A stretch of 64,000 nucleotides of DNA from contig NZ_SLZU01000006.1 of assembly GCF_004342065.1 (NCBI RefSeq), forward strand, positions 124,001-188,000. Reading direction: 5' to 3'. Source of the stretch: Primorskyibacter sedentarius. GTDB taxonomy: Bacteria > Pseudomonadota > Alphaproteobacteria > Rhodobacterales > Rhodobacteraceae. The notes beneath the pieces are model-generated. The model was given only the letters and a program-made list of their open reading frames with translations. It was not told the origin of the DNA and did no database searches. Position numbers and translations under genes: made by a program. This document shows positions 8,891 to 18,829 of this stretch, piece after piece (position 1 is the first letter of the stretch; each line of letters starts with the position of its first letter).

Positions 8891-11035
8891 TCAGCCGTTA
8901 CAGGAACGGCGGTAGTCCTTGGCACTGCCGCCGGTGCTGAAGCCTTTCAGCTCGACGGTCAGGCCAAAATCTGTTGATGGTTCAAGGTTAGAGGAAGAGG
9001 GAAACTTCCGCGAGACCGAAAAGCCCACCGCGATACATTCATTGGTGTAGTCCAGGCCCAGCCCGGCCTTGGCAAAATCACTGGAGGCGAGATCGTAGCG
9101 CCAATTCGCAGAGCTGGTCCAGTGCTGGTTGATGCGATAGCTGCCGTCGAACGACCATTCGGAAATCGCATCGTCCCGGTCTTCGTCCGGGTCGGTGACA
9201 AGCAGCACGTAAGAGGCGCCGAGGTCCAGCCTGCTGTTTGTCCAGCCGGCCCGTGCCGCCGCTTTGGAAAAGCGCGAATCCGAATCCAGCAAGCCGCGTG
9301 CCGTGAATGTCAGCCCGGACCGCGTTGCAAGATGGCCCGCGATCAGCCAGTCGCTGGCATCGCCGCCAAGACCGGAAGAGCGCGACAGGCCTTCTTCGGG
9401 GTCTGCGCGCGAAACACGGCCAAGGGTCAGCCCCGCACTCCAGCCATTGGGGTTTTCGCGCATCCAGCGCAGGCCGTAAACGGCGGTGACACCCCGTTCG
9501 CGCCGGTCAGGGGCTGGAAACCGCGACAGGGCCAGCAGGTTGCCCTCGTCAAATTCTACCCGAGTGGATTCGTCATTGGCGATATCAAGACGATCCCCAC
9601 CAACCCAGCCCAGCTGCATGACCGGTTCTATCAGGTCGCGGGCGCCACTGGCGGCGGTGCGGGTGAGAGGCCAGCGCAGCTCTACCGCGGCGGCCGGGGT
9701 CAGCTGCGCTGCGCGCCGGTCGCTGGTGCTGTCCTGACTGACGCTGAACGCATCGCCCCAAAGCTGGCCACGGACCCCGGCGCGCACGCCGCCCGGAAGG
9801 GTCCAACGTCGCCGCCAGTTGAGATCGGCGTTCAGGCGGCTGACATCGCGGCCCTCAATATCGTCGTCGGAATAGCGAAAATGACCATGTGCGGCGAGCC
9901 CCATGCGAAGCTCTCCGCCCAGTGCCTTTGGAAAGACCCGCTGCTCATAGATGGCATCGGCGATAATGGTCGGCTGGGTGGAGTTGTCCTCGTCATCAAC
10001 AAGCGACTGGTAATGCGTCACGCCGACCTCGAAATACCGGTCGGCCTTGGTGCGGGTGACCGTCAGCTCGCTGTCCAGCCGATCCTTGTCTGCGTAGTCG
10101 TAATCGTTGAGATAGGCGTCGTCCGAAGTGGTTTCGATGTCAAACTTCAGCTTGTAATCGCCTGACAGGTCAAAGGCGCCTTCGGCAAACAGATACCCCC
10201 GGCGGGGCCCTTCGTCGAGCGTGTCCTGCGTGACGGCTGCGTCAACCGTCAGGTCGCCGTTTCGAAACGCGCGCCGATAGCGGGCCTCCAGCGTGCGCGT
10301 GACGGGGGAAAGGTACGGCGTCAGCGTGATGTCCTGATGATCGCCGATCGGGATGAAATAGGGGACCTTGATCCCGAACCCCAAGAGGGTCGTCGACCGG
10401 ATCGACGGGAACAGAAAGCCCTGGGACCGCTTCAATGTCGGGTCGGGAAGGCGCAGGCGCGGCGCGTAGAACACCGGAAAATCCAGCACGCGCAGCTGCG
10501 CGTCGTCGAAATACAGCTGCCGTTCTTCTTCGTCATGGATGACGCGCCCGGCGCGGATCTGCCAAAGGGGCACCTGATTGGCGCCGCAGACCTGACAAGA
10601 GGTCACGGCCACGCGGCTGAGCTGTGTGTACCGCCCGCCCACGCGACGCGCCTCGACCGAGGCTAGTTGCAACTGCTCGTCCAGCACCATCCGGGCACCG
10701 CGCAGCAGGCCATTTTCGAAATCCGTCTCCAGCGTGCCGCTGTCTGCAGTCAGCAGGTTGCCTTGGGGATCGGTCAGCCTGACAGGGCCGTCGAGCTGGA
10801 TCGTGTCGGTTCCCCGGTCATAGGTGATCCGGGCGGCCGTCAGTCGGCTGCCCTGAAAGATTGCCTCGACATTGCCGCTGGCAACGAGGGTGTCATCCCC
10901 AGTAAGCAGAACCTCGTCGGCGACCAACATGGCGGCATCGTCGGATTGCGCCCGCGCAACCTGCGCCGCGCCAAGCACGAAGCACAGCGCCGCCAGCAGC
11001 CGCAAAGACAGGGGCAGGCAAGTCCGCTGTATCAT
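8891..11035 (-). CDS. lptD: LPS-assembly outer membrane protein LptD
   Basis: A 714-residue outer-membrane protein forming, with LptE, the translocon that inserts LPS into the outer leaflet. Signal peptide at residues 1-29 (cleavage after 'QVARA'), then an OstA/LptA-like beta-jellyroll domain to about 220 ('TADSGTLETDFENGLLRGAR'). A large C-terminal barrel follows, rich in alternating Tyr/Asp/Arg strands. Mature-protein cysteines are at C147 and C150 and near the C-terminus at about C667 and C712, a 2+2 layout that could support inter-domain disulfides as in E. coli. The start at 11035 overlaps the lptG stop (ATGA). Confidence 0.95.
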   Translation of the reverse strand: MIQRTCLPLSLRLLAALCFVLGAAQVARAQSDDAAMLVADEVLLTGDDTLVASGNVEAIFQGSRLTAARITYDRGTDTIQLDGPVRLTDPQGNLLTADSGTLETDFENGLLRGARMVLDEQLQLASVEARRVGGRYTQLSRVAVTSCQVCGANQVPLWQIRAGRVIHDEEERQLYFDDAQLRVLDFPVFYAPRLRLPDPTLKRSQGFLFPSIRSTTLLGFGIKVPYFIPIGDHQDITLTPYLSPVTRTLEARYRRAFRNGDLTVDAAVTQDTLDEGPRRGYLFAEGAFDLSGDYKLKFDIETTSDDAYLNDYDYADKDRLDSELTVTRTKADRYFEVGVTHYQSLVDDEDNSTQPTIIADAIYEQRVFPKALGGELRMGLAAHGHFRYSDDDIEGRDVSRLNADLNWRRRWTLPGGVRAGVRGQLWGDAFSVSQDSTSDRRAAQLTPAAAVELRWPLTRTAASGARDLIEPVMQLGWVGGDRLDIANDESTRVEFDEGNLLALSRFPAPDRRERGVTAVYGLRWMRENPNGWSAGLTLGRVSRADPEEGLSRSSGLGGDASDWLIAGHLATRSGLTFTARGLLDSDSRFSKAAARAGWTNSRLDLGASYVLLVTDPDEDRDDAISEWSFDGSYRINQHWTSSANWRYDLASSDFAKAGLGLDYTNECIAVGFSVSRKFPSSSNLEPSTDFGLTVELKGFSTGGSAKDYRRSCNG

Positions 11036-12126
11036 CCGTCCTCCCGTTGCAGAATGAGGCCCATCGCCAGCAGCACGGAGGCAATTGGCGGGATCCACGC
11101 TGCCAGCGCCGGTGCCAGCTGGCCATTCTCCCCAAGGATCTGCGCGAAATTCCGGATGTAGTAAAGCCCAAAGCCAAGCAGGATCGCTGCGAGCACCGCG
11201 ATGCCGGTGCCGCCTAGCCTTGCGTGCCGCATGGTGAAGGCCGCGCCCACAAGCACCATCGCGATCAGGAATAGCGGCCGGGCCAGCTCCATCTGCAGCC
11301 AGACCTGATGGCGGCGGGCACTGAACCCGGCCTCTTCAAGCTGGTTGATGAAACTCGGCAGATCCCAGATTGCAATGGCCGAGGGCGTGCCGAAACTGTC
11401 GCGGATACGGTCCTGCGTCAGGGTGGACGGCACGCGCAACGTATCATGATCCAGTGCGGCTTCTTCCGGGTTCAGCCCCGCCGCCAGCGGCCATGCCTTT
11501 GCGTTGGTCAGCAGCCATTCCCCGGCTTCAAGACGGGCTGTTTCCGCTTCGATCCGGCGCACAGGGCCGCCACTCGGGGCGTAGGCGACAAAGCTCACGT
11601 CATAAAGGACCGTGGCCTGCGGGTTGGCCCGTGCCGCCCTGATCACCGTCTGTCCGCGAAGGTCGCCCTGCCGCAGCCAGAGCCCGTCTGACCCGATCGA
11701 CAGGGTCGATTCGCCGCCAGAGCGATACGACTCCTTGAGCGCGTCATACCGTTTCGACGTGGCGGCGACGATGGGATTGGCCATTGCCAGCGCAAGCCCA
11801 CCAAGCACGGCCGCCACTGCCAGCGGCCCGATCAGCGCCTTCACCCCGGACCGCCCCGCCGCACGCGCGGCCACCAGCTCTGACGAGCGCGATAGTGTCA
11901 GGAACAGCGCAATGGTCGCCAAAATCATGATCAGCGGCACGATCTGGTAAAGCGCCTGAGGCGTGTTCAACAGGGTCAGCACCAGAATTTCGCCAAAGCT
12001 GACAGAGGCATCGAACATGCGCATCTGCTCGACGAGATCAAGCAGCGTGAGGAAGATGAAGAAAACCCCTGCCACAGAGAGGAACATCCACAGGAACCGC
12101 CGGGCGAAATAATAGTGCAGGATCAT
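11032..12126 (-). CDS. lptG: LPS export ABC transporter permease LptG
   Basis: A 364-residue inner-membrane permease of the YjgP/YjgQ family. With LptF and the ATPase LptB it extracts LPS from the inner membrane. The N-terminus 'ILHYYFARRFLWMFLSV' begins TM1. Two more TMs precede a periplasmic jellyroll domain (about residues 130-270), and three C-terminal TMs follow, including 'HARLGGTGIAVLAAILLGF'. It overlaps lptF upstream and lptD downstream by 4 bases each, indicating a tightly coupled operon. Confidence 0.96.
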   Translation of the reverse strand: MILHYYFARRFLWMFLSVAGVFFIFLTLLDLVEQMRMFDASVSFGEILVLTLLNTPQALYQIVPLIMILATIALFLTLSRSSELVAARAAGRSGVKALIGPLAVAAVLGGLALAMANPIVAATSKRYDALKESYRSGGESTLSIGSDGLWLRQGDLRGQTVIRAARANPQATVLYDVSFVAYAPSGGPVRRIEAETARLEAGEWLLTNAKAWPLAAGLNPEEAALDHDTLRVPSTLTQDRIRDSFGTPSAIAIWDLPSFINQLEEAGFSARRHQVWLQMELARPLFLIAMVLVGAAFTMRHARLGGTGIAVLAAILLGFGLYYIRNFAQILGENGQLAPALAAWIPPIASVLLAMGLILQREDG

Positions 12127-13259
12127 GCCGCGGCCTCCCTTGTCGGGCTGCGCCTTCGTTTGAAGGGGCGCGAGGCGATGTGCAGCAGACCACCCCCCAG
12201 AAAGAGCCCCACAGCCGAGGGCAGGTAGATGAGCGGCCAGAGCGCGCCATTCGATCGCACAGGATCAGTGACGGCGCTTTCGGCCAGCTTGATCACCACC
12301 AGCAGAAAGATTGCCAGAACTATCAGACGTGTCACGCCGAACCGGCTGAACCCCCCGATCAGCAGGGTCGCAAAACCGATCAGCGCCGCGACAATGCATA
12401 ACAGCGCCTGCTGAAAGCGGCCATGCGCCTCTTCAAGAACCTCTCCGGTTGTGTCCTTTGCCGCGGCCGCCATGTCCTCGGTCCGAGTCAGCAGATCAAA
12501 GGTCGACATGTGTTTGACCCGCGGCGTCGGCGTTCCTGACTGCTGTATCAGCGCGCTGATATCATAAGAGAAATCCCGAAAATTGGTGGTGGAGAGCCTG
12601 CGCGTTTCGGTGTTCAGCGTTTGTGCCAGACCACTGACCATGACCAGCCTTGGTCCCGCGTCGTCGCGGACAAGATAGGCCCGCTCTGCCGTGTAGGTCA
12701 CGCTGCGGTCGGGTTGCCTGCGATCCGAAAGATAGACATCGCTCAGCTCGCCATCGGCAGAGATGTCGCCGATATAGAACGTCACGCTTCGGATCGGGTG
12801 CAAGAACACGCCCTCGCGCAGCAACCGGGCCGAGACGCTGCCCGAGATTTCGGTTTCGCGTTCGCGCAGTTGGCCCAGCGAGACGGGGACCAGAAAATGC
12901 GTCAGCACAGACATCATCAGCGCGATCACAAGTCCGAACATCACCACCGGCCGCGCCAGCCGCCAGGGGCTGTAGCCGGTGGCCTGCACCACGGTCAGTT
13001 CCGAATCCGAGGTCATTCGGTTGGTGACATAGACCGCAGCCGCAAATGACGCCATCGGCAGCACCATTCGGATCACGTTCGGCAGCGAAAGCGCTGTGAA
13101 TTCAAGAAAAACGCCCGCCGAATGGCCATCGGCGATCAGCCTGTCAAACAGGATGACCGCCCGGTTCACCCAGTAGACCGAAACCAGCACCAGGGAAAAG
13201 AAACCGAACAGCACCATCAATTGCGACAGCATGTATCTGTCGAATCTGCCCAAGTTCAC
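12123..13259 (-). CDS. lptF: LPS export ABC transporter permease LptF
   Basis: A 378-residue paralogue and partner of LptG. Six TM helices in a 3+3 arrangement surround a periplasmic beta-jellyroll. The opening 'LGRFDRYMLSQLMVLFGFF' is typical, as is the TM2-TM3 block ending 'LVPVSLGQLRERETEI'. It is the first gene of the minus-strand envelope string and is divergent from pepA, an arrangement conserved across proteobacteria. The 139 bases to pepA should carry both promoters. Confidence 0.96.
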   Translation of the reverse strand: MNLGRFDRYMLSQLMVLFGFFSLVLVSVYWVNRAVILFDRLIADGHSAGVFLEFTALSLPNVIRMVLPMASFAAAVYVTNRMTSDSELTVVQATGYSPWRLARPVVMFGLVIALMMSVLTHFLVPVSLGQLRERETEISGSVSARLLREGVFLHPIRSVTFYIGDISADGELSDVYLSDRRQPDRSVTYTAERAYLVRDDAGPRLVMVSGLAQTLNTETRRLSTTNFRDFSYDISALIQQSGTPTPRVKHMSTFDLLTRTEDMAAAAKDTTGEVLEEAHGRFQQALLCIVAALIGFATLLIGGFSRFGVTRLIVLAIFLLVVIKLAESAVTDPVRSNGALWPLIYLPSAVGLFLGGGLLHIASRPFKRRRSPTREAAA

Positions 13260-13398
13260 CCCCTAGCGGCATCGAAGTGTCGCGACCCTATCGCAAAGCC
13301 CTGCGAGGGAAAACTCCTATCTGGTCAAGGATGCGGGGGGGCTGTTAGGTGTGGTGCCAACGGGCGGATACACGCCGCCACATCCCGGGAGAACCAAG

Positions 13399-14871
13399 AT
13401 GACCACACCTGTAACCGTCAGTTTCCATGCCACCGAGCTGTCTGCCATTGCGGATGCCCAGGGGCGGATCGCGGTGGTGGTCCCGGAGACCGGGCAGCTT
13501 GGTCAGGGCGCGCGACGGGTCAACCGGATGACCAAAGGGGCCGTGGCGCGTGCGGTCGCCGGAGAAAAATTCGCCAAGCTGAAAGACGGTCAGGTGCTGA
13601 GCCTGGCCTATCCGGCCGGGCTTTCGGTCGAAAGCGTCGACATCCTGCGCCTTCCGCGCAGACCTGACGCCGCATTGGCGCGCAAGGGTGGTGCGGCCTT
13701 GTCCCGGGCCGCGGGGGGCGCAGAAATGCTGGTGCTTGCCGACACCACCAAGCCTTCGGCTGAAATTGCATTCGGGTTTTCCCTGCGGAGCTATGCCTTT
13801 ACCGATCACAAGACGGCAGAGGATGAGCCGCGCGGTGCCCTGACGGTCATGGGGTCGGATCCCGAGACCGCGCGCGAGGCGTGGCAGGCGTTTTCCGCCC
13901 TGTCCGAAGGAATCTTCCTGACCCGTGACCTTGTGTCCGAGCCTGCCAATGTGTTGACCACGACAGAGTTTGCCGCACGTCTTGAAGACCTGCGCGATCT
14001 GGGGGTCGAGGTCGAGGTACTTGAAGAGGCCGCTTTGCAGGACCTAGGCATGCGGGCCCTGCTATGCGTGGGCGAAGGCTCTGTCAGCCCGACCAAGGTT
14101 GTCGTCATGCGCTGGAACGGTGCGGGCGATGATCGGCCGCCGCTTGCGCTGATCGGCAAGGGGGTTGTCTTTGACACGGGCGGCATTTCCCTCAAAGGCG
14201 CGGCGGGGATGGAGACGATGACGATGGATATGGGCGGGGCCGGCACTGTCGCGGGCACCATGCATGCCTTGGCCCGGCGACAGGCCCGTGCCAATGTCAT
14301 TGGCCTTGTCGGGTTGGTGGAAAACATGCCCTCTGGCAGCGCCGTTCGGCCGGGCGATGTTGTGACATCCATGAAAGGCGACACGATCGAGGTGATCAAT
14401 ACCGACGCCGAAGGCAGGCTCTTGCTGTGTGACGTGATGTGGTACGCGCAGACCCGTTTCCGGCCCGCCGCGATGATCGATCTGGCCACGCTTACAGGGG
14501 CTTGCATCGTGGCGCTTGGCCACGAAAACGCGGCGGTTTTCTCCAATGATGAAGGACTGGCCGACGGTTTTCTGAAGGCCGCGAGAACCGAGGCCGAGGG
14601 CGCATGGCGCATGCCGATGGGGCAGGCCTATGACGACATGATGAAAAGCCCGATCGCGGATATCAAGAACAGCGGCGGGCGACCGGCCGGGTCCATTACC
14701 GCGGCGCAGTTTCTGCTGCGCTTCGTTCAGGACGGCATGCCATGGGTGCACCTTGATATCGCGGGGGTGGCGCATGTGCCGCGCGATCTGCCGCTCTCTC
14801 CCAAGGGGGCGACTGGCTGGGGTGTTCTTGCGCTCAACCGGCTGGTTGCCGACCGGTTCGAAAGGGACTGA
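13399..14871 (+). CDS. pepA: Leucyl aminopeptidase (M17)
   Basis: A 490-residue cytosolic M17 aminopeptidase that releases N-terminal amino acids using two divalent metals. The C-terminal catalytic domain has 'IGKGVVFDTGGISLK' (about 252-266), the metal-binding signature 'NTDAEGRL' (334-341) and 'IADIKNSGG'. The N-terminal macro-like domain is shorter in similarity, as usual. The frame is open from 13351, but the ATG at 13399 gives the normal N-terminus. It is followed by holC after 57 bases, the common pepA-holC order. Confidence 0.96.
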   Translation: MTTPVTVSFHATELSAIADAQGRIAVVVPETGQLGQGARRVNRMTKGAVARAVAGEKFAKLKDGQVLSLAYPAGLSVESVDILRLPRRPDAALARKGGAALSRAAGGAEMLVLADTTKPSAEIAFGFSLRSYAFTDHKTAEDEPRGALTVMGSDPETAREAWQAFSALSEGIFLTRDLVSEPANVLTTTEFAARLEDLRDLGVEVEVLEEAALQDLGMRALLCVGEGSVSPTKVVVMRWNGAGDDRPPLALIGKGVVFDTGGISLKGAAGMETMTMDMGGAGTVAGTMHALARRQARANVIGLVGLVENMPSGSAVRPGDVVTSMKGDTIEVINTDAEGRLLLCDVMWYAQTRFRPAAMIDLATLTGACIVALGHENAAVFSNDEGLADGFLKAARTEAEGAWRMPMGQAYDDMMKSPIADIKNSGGRPAGSITAAQFLLRFVQDGMPWVHLDIAGVAHVPRDLPLSPKGATGWGVLALNRLVADRFERD

Positions 14872-14928
14872 GGACATGGGGAGTCTGTCAGCACGCGCAA
14901 GGCGCTTTTTCTGCGGGGGGCGCCGCTG

Positions 14929-15387
14929 ATGGGAGCGGTCTATTTCTATCACCTGACGCAGCGGCCGCTGGAGGCAACACTGCCGCAATTGCTGGAACGC
15001 GCCCTTTTGCAAGGTTGGCGAGTGGCCGTGCGCGGGCGGGATGAAGGCCGGATGGGGTGGCTTGACCAGAAGCTCTGGTTGGGGCGCGAGGAGGGCTTTC
15101 TGCCGCACGGCTTGGCGGGCGGCCCGCATGAAGCGGCTCAACCGATCCTGCTGACCACGCAGGCGAGTGCTGCGAATGATCCGCAATGCGTGATGGCCAT
15201 TGATGGCGCCGAGGTCTCGCCACAGGAGGTCATGGCGCTGGAGAGGGTCTGCGTGCTGTTCGACGGGAATGACGGCGAAGCACTTGCCAAGGCGCGCACG
15301 CAGTGGAAGGCACTGACAGACGAAGGTTGCGCGGCGCAATACTGGTCCGAAGAAAGCGGCAGGTGGGAGAAGAAGGCAGAGCGCTGA
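14929..15387 (+). CDS. holC: DNA polymerase III chi subunit
   Basis: A 152-residue HolC-family protein. Chi bridges the clamp loader, via psi, to single-strand binding protein at the replication fork. The N-terminal 'VYFYHLTQRPLEATLPQLLERAL' pattern, the central 'LDQKLWL...FLPHGLAGG' block and the late 'VCVLFDGND' are characteristic. Length is normal. It sits 57 bases downstream of pepA on the same strand, a context that strongly supports the call. No psi gene is seen in the window. Confidence 0.92.
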   Translation: MGAVYFYHLTQRPLEATLPQLLERALLQGWRVAVRGRDEGRMGWLDQKLWLGREEGFLPHGLAGGPHEAAQPILLTTQASAANDPQCVMAIDGAEVSPQEVMALERVCVLFDGNDGEALAKARTQWKALTDEGCAAQYWSEESGRWEKKAER

Positions 15388-15513
15388 AAACGGCGGATTT
15401 AAGGGAGGATCTTGCGGTTCGGAGCGTGCCCGGAAGCCGCGAGAAAGTTGATGCGATACTGAAGCTTCGATCTTTACGGGATTGATTTATATCAGATAGT
15501 TCGGCATTCATGC

Positions 15514-16095
15514 CTAACGTACCAGCACCATTTGCCCACGGGTGATTTCCAGCCGCTCGAACCGTTGCAGGTAGCTCATTCCAAGCAGGGATTGCTGCAT
15601 CTCGCCACTGTTCACATAGGCCTGAAAACCGGTATCGGTGATGTCGCCCAGCCGAACCTCGCGCAGGCGCACGGGGGCGGTCTGCACCGGTCCATTCGCT
15701 GTCATCGCCTGACTGAAATAAGGCAGCTTGGACGGGTCGATCCCGGCCTTTTCGGCATCTTGCCGGGTCAGGACCATGCCGCTGGCGCCGGTATCAACCA
15801 TGAAACGGATCGGCGCGCCGTTGATTTCCAGCATCATGTAGTAATGACCGTCCGGGGCGCGGGGAAGCTCGATCCGGCCCTCGCTTTCAAACACCATCTG
15901 GGCGGGAAGCGCGGTCTGGCGGATGTCGTCCCAAAGCCCCACGGCTGCAATCGTTCCGAGGAAGATGAACCCCCAGGCTGCGAGTTGCTGGACCTTGCGC
16001 GTCAGGTTCTGCCGGTTCTGCACGAAGAACCAGAATACAAGGACACCGCCAAGGAGGACCAGATAGATGAGGCTGCCGTAATCAAGGTTTGACAT
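15514..16095 (-). CDS. Membrane-anchored retropepsin-like aspartic protease (TIGR02281 type)
   Basis: A 193-residue protein with two N-terminal hydrophobic segments (about 8-24 and 38-54), then a single-domain clan AA aspartic protease fold. The active-site D-T-G is in 'FMVDTGASGMVLT' (Asp near residue 101), and the flap/hydrophobic partner is in 'LLGMSYLQRFERLEI'. Single-copy retropepsins act as homodimers. The protease domain probably faces the periplasm. Substrate unknown. It follows the MarC gene on the same strand, 39 bases away. Confidence 0.88.
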   Translation of the reverse strand: MSNLDYGSLIYLVLLGGVLVFWFFVQNRQNLTRKVQQLAAWGFIFLGTIAAVGLWDDIRQTALPAQMVFESEGRIELPRAPDGHYYMMLEINGAPIRFMVDTGASGMVLTRQDAEKAGIDPSKLPYFSQAMTANGPVQTAPVRLREVRLGDITDTGFQAYVNSGEMQQSLLGMSYLQRFERLEITRGQMVLVR

Positions 16096-16134
16096 GGCGC
16101 CTATATAGGGTTGGTCGCGGGTGAATGACAGGGG

Positions 16135-16764
16135 TCAGGCGGCAACGCCGAACGCGCGCAGCCCGTCCAGCACGAATTGCACCGACAGCGCGGCCAGCAA
16201 CATGCCAAGCAGCCGTGTGACCACGGTGATGCCGGTCTTGCCAAGGGCGCGTTCCAGCATGCCAGAGCTGAGAAACAGCACAAAGACCATGGCGATCACG
16301 CCAAACATCACCCCGAGAACGGTCGCAAACCCTGCAAGGTCGCTGGTCTGACCCGACAGCAGAATGATCGACGCAATCGCGCCCGGGCCCGCGATGAGCG
16401 GGATGGCGAGCGGGAAGACCGACGGGTCCGGATGATCCGGCTCGGCATCCGCCTCACTGGCCTGACCCTCGCGCCTTTTGTTGCGCCGTTCAAACAGCAT
16501 GTCGAGCGCGGTGAGAAACAGCAAGATCCCGCCGGCGATACGGAAGGCAGGCATCGAGATGCCGATGAAACCCAGCACCGCTTCGCCGAACAGTGCGAAC
16601 AGGGTCAGAAGGATGGCAGCAATCACGCAGGCGCGGATGGCAACAGCGCGGCGATGCTTGGCATTTGCACCAACGGTCAGCGCGATGAAGACGGGGGTCA
16701 GCCCGATCGGATCGATCACGACAAAGAGCGTGGCAAAAGAGGTGATGAGAAAGGCGCTGTCCAT
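16135..16764 (-). CDS. MarC family integral membrane protein
   Basis: A 209-residue polytopic membrane protein of the MarC/UPF0056 family. Six hydrophobic segments are visible, and the family opening 'FATLFVVIDPIGLTPVFIALT' is present. A charged cytoplasmic loop near residue 115 ('FERRNKRREGQ') precedes 'PLAIPLIAGPGAIASIILL', the second conserved block. Physiological function is unresolved; the old link to multiple antibiotic resistance was withdrawn for E. coli MarC. The frame is open to 16827, but the ATG at 16764 begins directly at the conserved N-terminus. Confidence 0.9.
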   Translation of the reverse strand: MDSAFLITSFATLFVVIDPIGLTPVFIALTVGANAKHRRAVAIRACVIAAILLTLFALFGEAVLGFIGISMPAFRIAGGILLFLTALDMLFERRNKRREGQASEADAEPDHPDPSVFPLAIPLIAGPGAIASIILLSGQTSDLAGFATVLGVMFGVIAMVFVLFLSSGMLERALGKTGITVVTRLLGMLLAALSVQFVLDGLRAFGVAA

Positions 16765-16972
16765 GGCCCATAGCCACCACGGGCGGCGCGCAAAGGCAAG
16801 AGGGGTTTTTGATCGGGGCGCTGACAAATCCAGGATGCCCCGCGACCGTAATCACAATCTATGTGCCCGCTGCGCAAGGCGCAGGGAGTGTCGCCCCGGA
16901 TCCCGTCCGGGTGATAGCCGAGGCGAGAGGCATGTTGCCCCGGCCCGATGTATTCGGCCAATGGGGCGGGGG

Positions 16973-18829
16973 TCAGTTCGCGGTGGTTACAGCTTCGAGC
17001 TTTTCCAGCGCGGCGAGCCAAAGGGTTTCCGCACGGGCGAGCGCCTCTTCCACCTCGGCGAATTTGCGGTTCCACACGGCAAGATCGCTGGCCATGTGAT
17101 CCTCGTAAAGCTTGGGGTCGGCCAGCTTTTCCGACAGTTTGGCTTGCATCTGTTGCAGTTTCTCGACCCGCTCTTCGCATTTGCGAACCTCTGCCCGCAG
17201 GGTCACCAGCGTATCGCGGGGCGCGCGTTTGGGTTTCGCAGCCGCCGGTTTGGCAGGTTTGGCAGGCTTGTCGCCAGACAGGAGCAGGCGGCGATAGGAG
17301 TCGAGGTCGTCCTCATAGGGTTTGACGGTCCCGTCCGAGACCAGCCAAAGCCTGTCCGCCACCATCGAGAGCAGGTGCATGTCGTGGCTGACAAGCACGA
17401 CCGCGCCTGAATAGGCCGTCAGCGCCTCGACCAGCGCCTCGCGGCTGGCAATATCAAGGTGGTTGGTCGGTTCGTCGAGGATAAGCAGATGCGGCGCGTC
17501 AAGCGTGGCCAGAAGCAGCGAAAGCCGCGCCTTTTGCCCCCCGGACAGTTTGGCGACCGGTGTCTCGGCCTGATCTGCGCCAAGCCCGAACCCCGCAAGC
17601 CGCGCGCGCAGTTTGGGCGGCAGAAGACCGGGCAGGGCGCTTTGCAGGTGTTGCAGCGGCGTCTCGTCGACGTGAAGCTCGTCCACCTGATGCTGCGCGA
17701 AATACCCGATGCGCAGCTTCGACGACCGCGTGATGGTGCCTTCGCTGAGCGTCAAACGGTCGGACAGAAGCTTTGACAGGGTGGATTTGCCCTGACCGTT
17801 CTTGCCCAGCAGCGCGATGCGATCATCCTGATCGATGCGTAGGTTCAGCCGTTTGAGGACAGGCGGGCCGCCATAGCCGGTAACGCCATCCTCGATCCGG
17901 ATGATGGGCGGGGACAAGGCGTCGGGCTGCGGGAAGGTGAACACGGCGCGTGCCGCCTCTTCCGGCGGGGTGACCATGTCGATCTTCTCGATCATCTTCA
18001 GGCGTGCCTGGGCCTGCTTGGCCTTGGAGGCCTTGGCCCGGAAACGGTCGACGAAGCTTTGCAGATGGGCGACCCGGGCGGCCTGTTTCTTGGCCGTCGC
18101 GGCGGCCTGGGCACGCTGCGCCGCGCGTTGACGCGCGAACTGGTCATAGGGCCCCTGATAGTAGGTCAGGTTGCGGTCTTCGAGATGCAGAATGCCGCCA
18201 ACGGCACGGTTCAAAAGACCGCGATCGTGGGAAATGATGATGACCGTGTGAGGATAGCGCGCAAGATAGCTTTCGAGCCAGAGCGCGCCTTCGAGGTCCA
18301 GATAGTTGGTCGGTTCGTCAAGCAGCAGCAGATCGGGCCGCGCGAACAGCACCCCGGCCAGCGCGACGCGCATCCGCCACCCGCCCGAGAAATCCGAACA
18401 CGGCATGCGCTGTTCGGCATCGTCAAAGCCCAGACCCTTGAGGATGGAGGAGCCGCGCCCCTCTGCGCTCCATGCGTCGATATCGGCAAGCCGGGTCTGG
18501 ATCTCTGCGATGCGCGTGCTGTCGGTCGCGGTCTCTGACGCGGCCATCAGCTCCGCACGTTCGGTATCCGCCGCCAGCACCGTGTCAAGCAGCGAGGTTT
18601 CAGAGGCCGGCACCTCTTGTGCCACGCCGCCGATGCGGGCACGGCTGGGCAGCGATATGTTGCCATTGTCCAGCGTGAGTTCACCGCGGATCAGACGGAA
18701 GAGGGTCGTTTTGCCCGCGCCATTGGCACCGACAAGGCCAACCTTGTGGCCGTCCGGTATCGTAGCCGTGGCCCCCTCGAAAAGGGGGCGGCCATCGACC
18801 GAATAGGAAATGTCCTGAAGTCTTAACAT
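16973..18829 (-). CDS. ABC-F family ATPase (Uup/YheS-like)
   Basis: A 618-residue soluble protein with two ABC ATPase domains and no membrane segments, the ABC-F layout. Domain 1 has Walker A 'GANGAGKTT' (about 34-42), signature 'FSGGWRMR' and Walker B 'LLLDEPTNYLD'. Domain 2 has 'GKNGQGKST' near 338, 'LSGGQKARL' and 'LILDEPTNHLD' near 446. The interdomain linker (about 240-300) is basic and helical. The C-terminus (about 540-615) is Lys/Ala/Pro-rich, then coiled-coil, resembling Uup/YheS. ABC-F proteins act on ribosomes or, for Uup, on DNA and ribosome assembly; which applies here is not determined. Confidence 0.92.
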   Translation of the reverse strand: MLRLQDISYSVDGRPLFEGATATIPDGHKVGLVGANGAGKTTLFRLIRGELTLDNGNISLPSRARIGGVAQEVPASETSLLDTVLAADTERAELMAASETATDSTRIAEIQTRLADIDAWSAEGRGSSILKGLGFDDAEQRMPCSDFSGGWRMRVALAGVLFARPDLLLLDEPTNYLDLEGALWLESYLARYPHTVIIISHDRGLLNRAVGGILHLEDRNLTYYQGPYDQFARQRAAQRAQAAATAKKQAARVAHLQSFVDRFRAKASKAKQAQARLKMIEKIDMVTPPEEAARAVFTFPQPDALSPPIIRIEDGVTGYGGPPVLKRLNLRIDQDDRIALLGKNGQGKSTLSKLLSDRLTLSEGTITRSSKLRIGYFAQHQVDELHVDETPLQHLQSALPGLLPPKLRARLAGFGLGADQAETPVAKLSGGQKARLSLLLATLDAPHLLILDEPTNHLDIASREALVEALTAYSGAVVLVSHDMHLLSMVADRLWLVSDGTVKPYEDDLDSYRRLLLSGDKPAKPAKPAAAKPKRAPRDTLVTLRAEVRKCEERVEKLQQMQAKLSEKLADPKLYEDHMASDLAVWNRKFAEVEEALARAETLWLAALEKLEAVTTAN

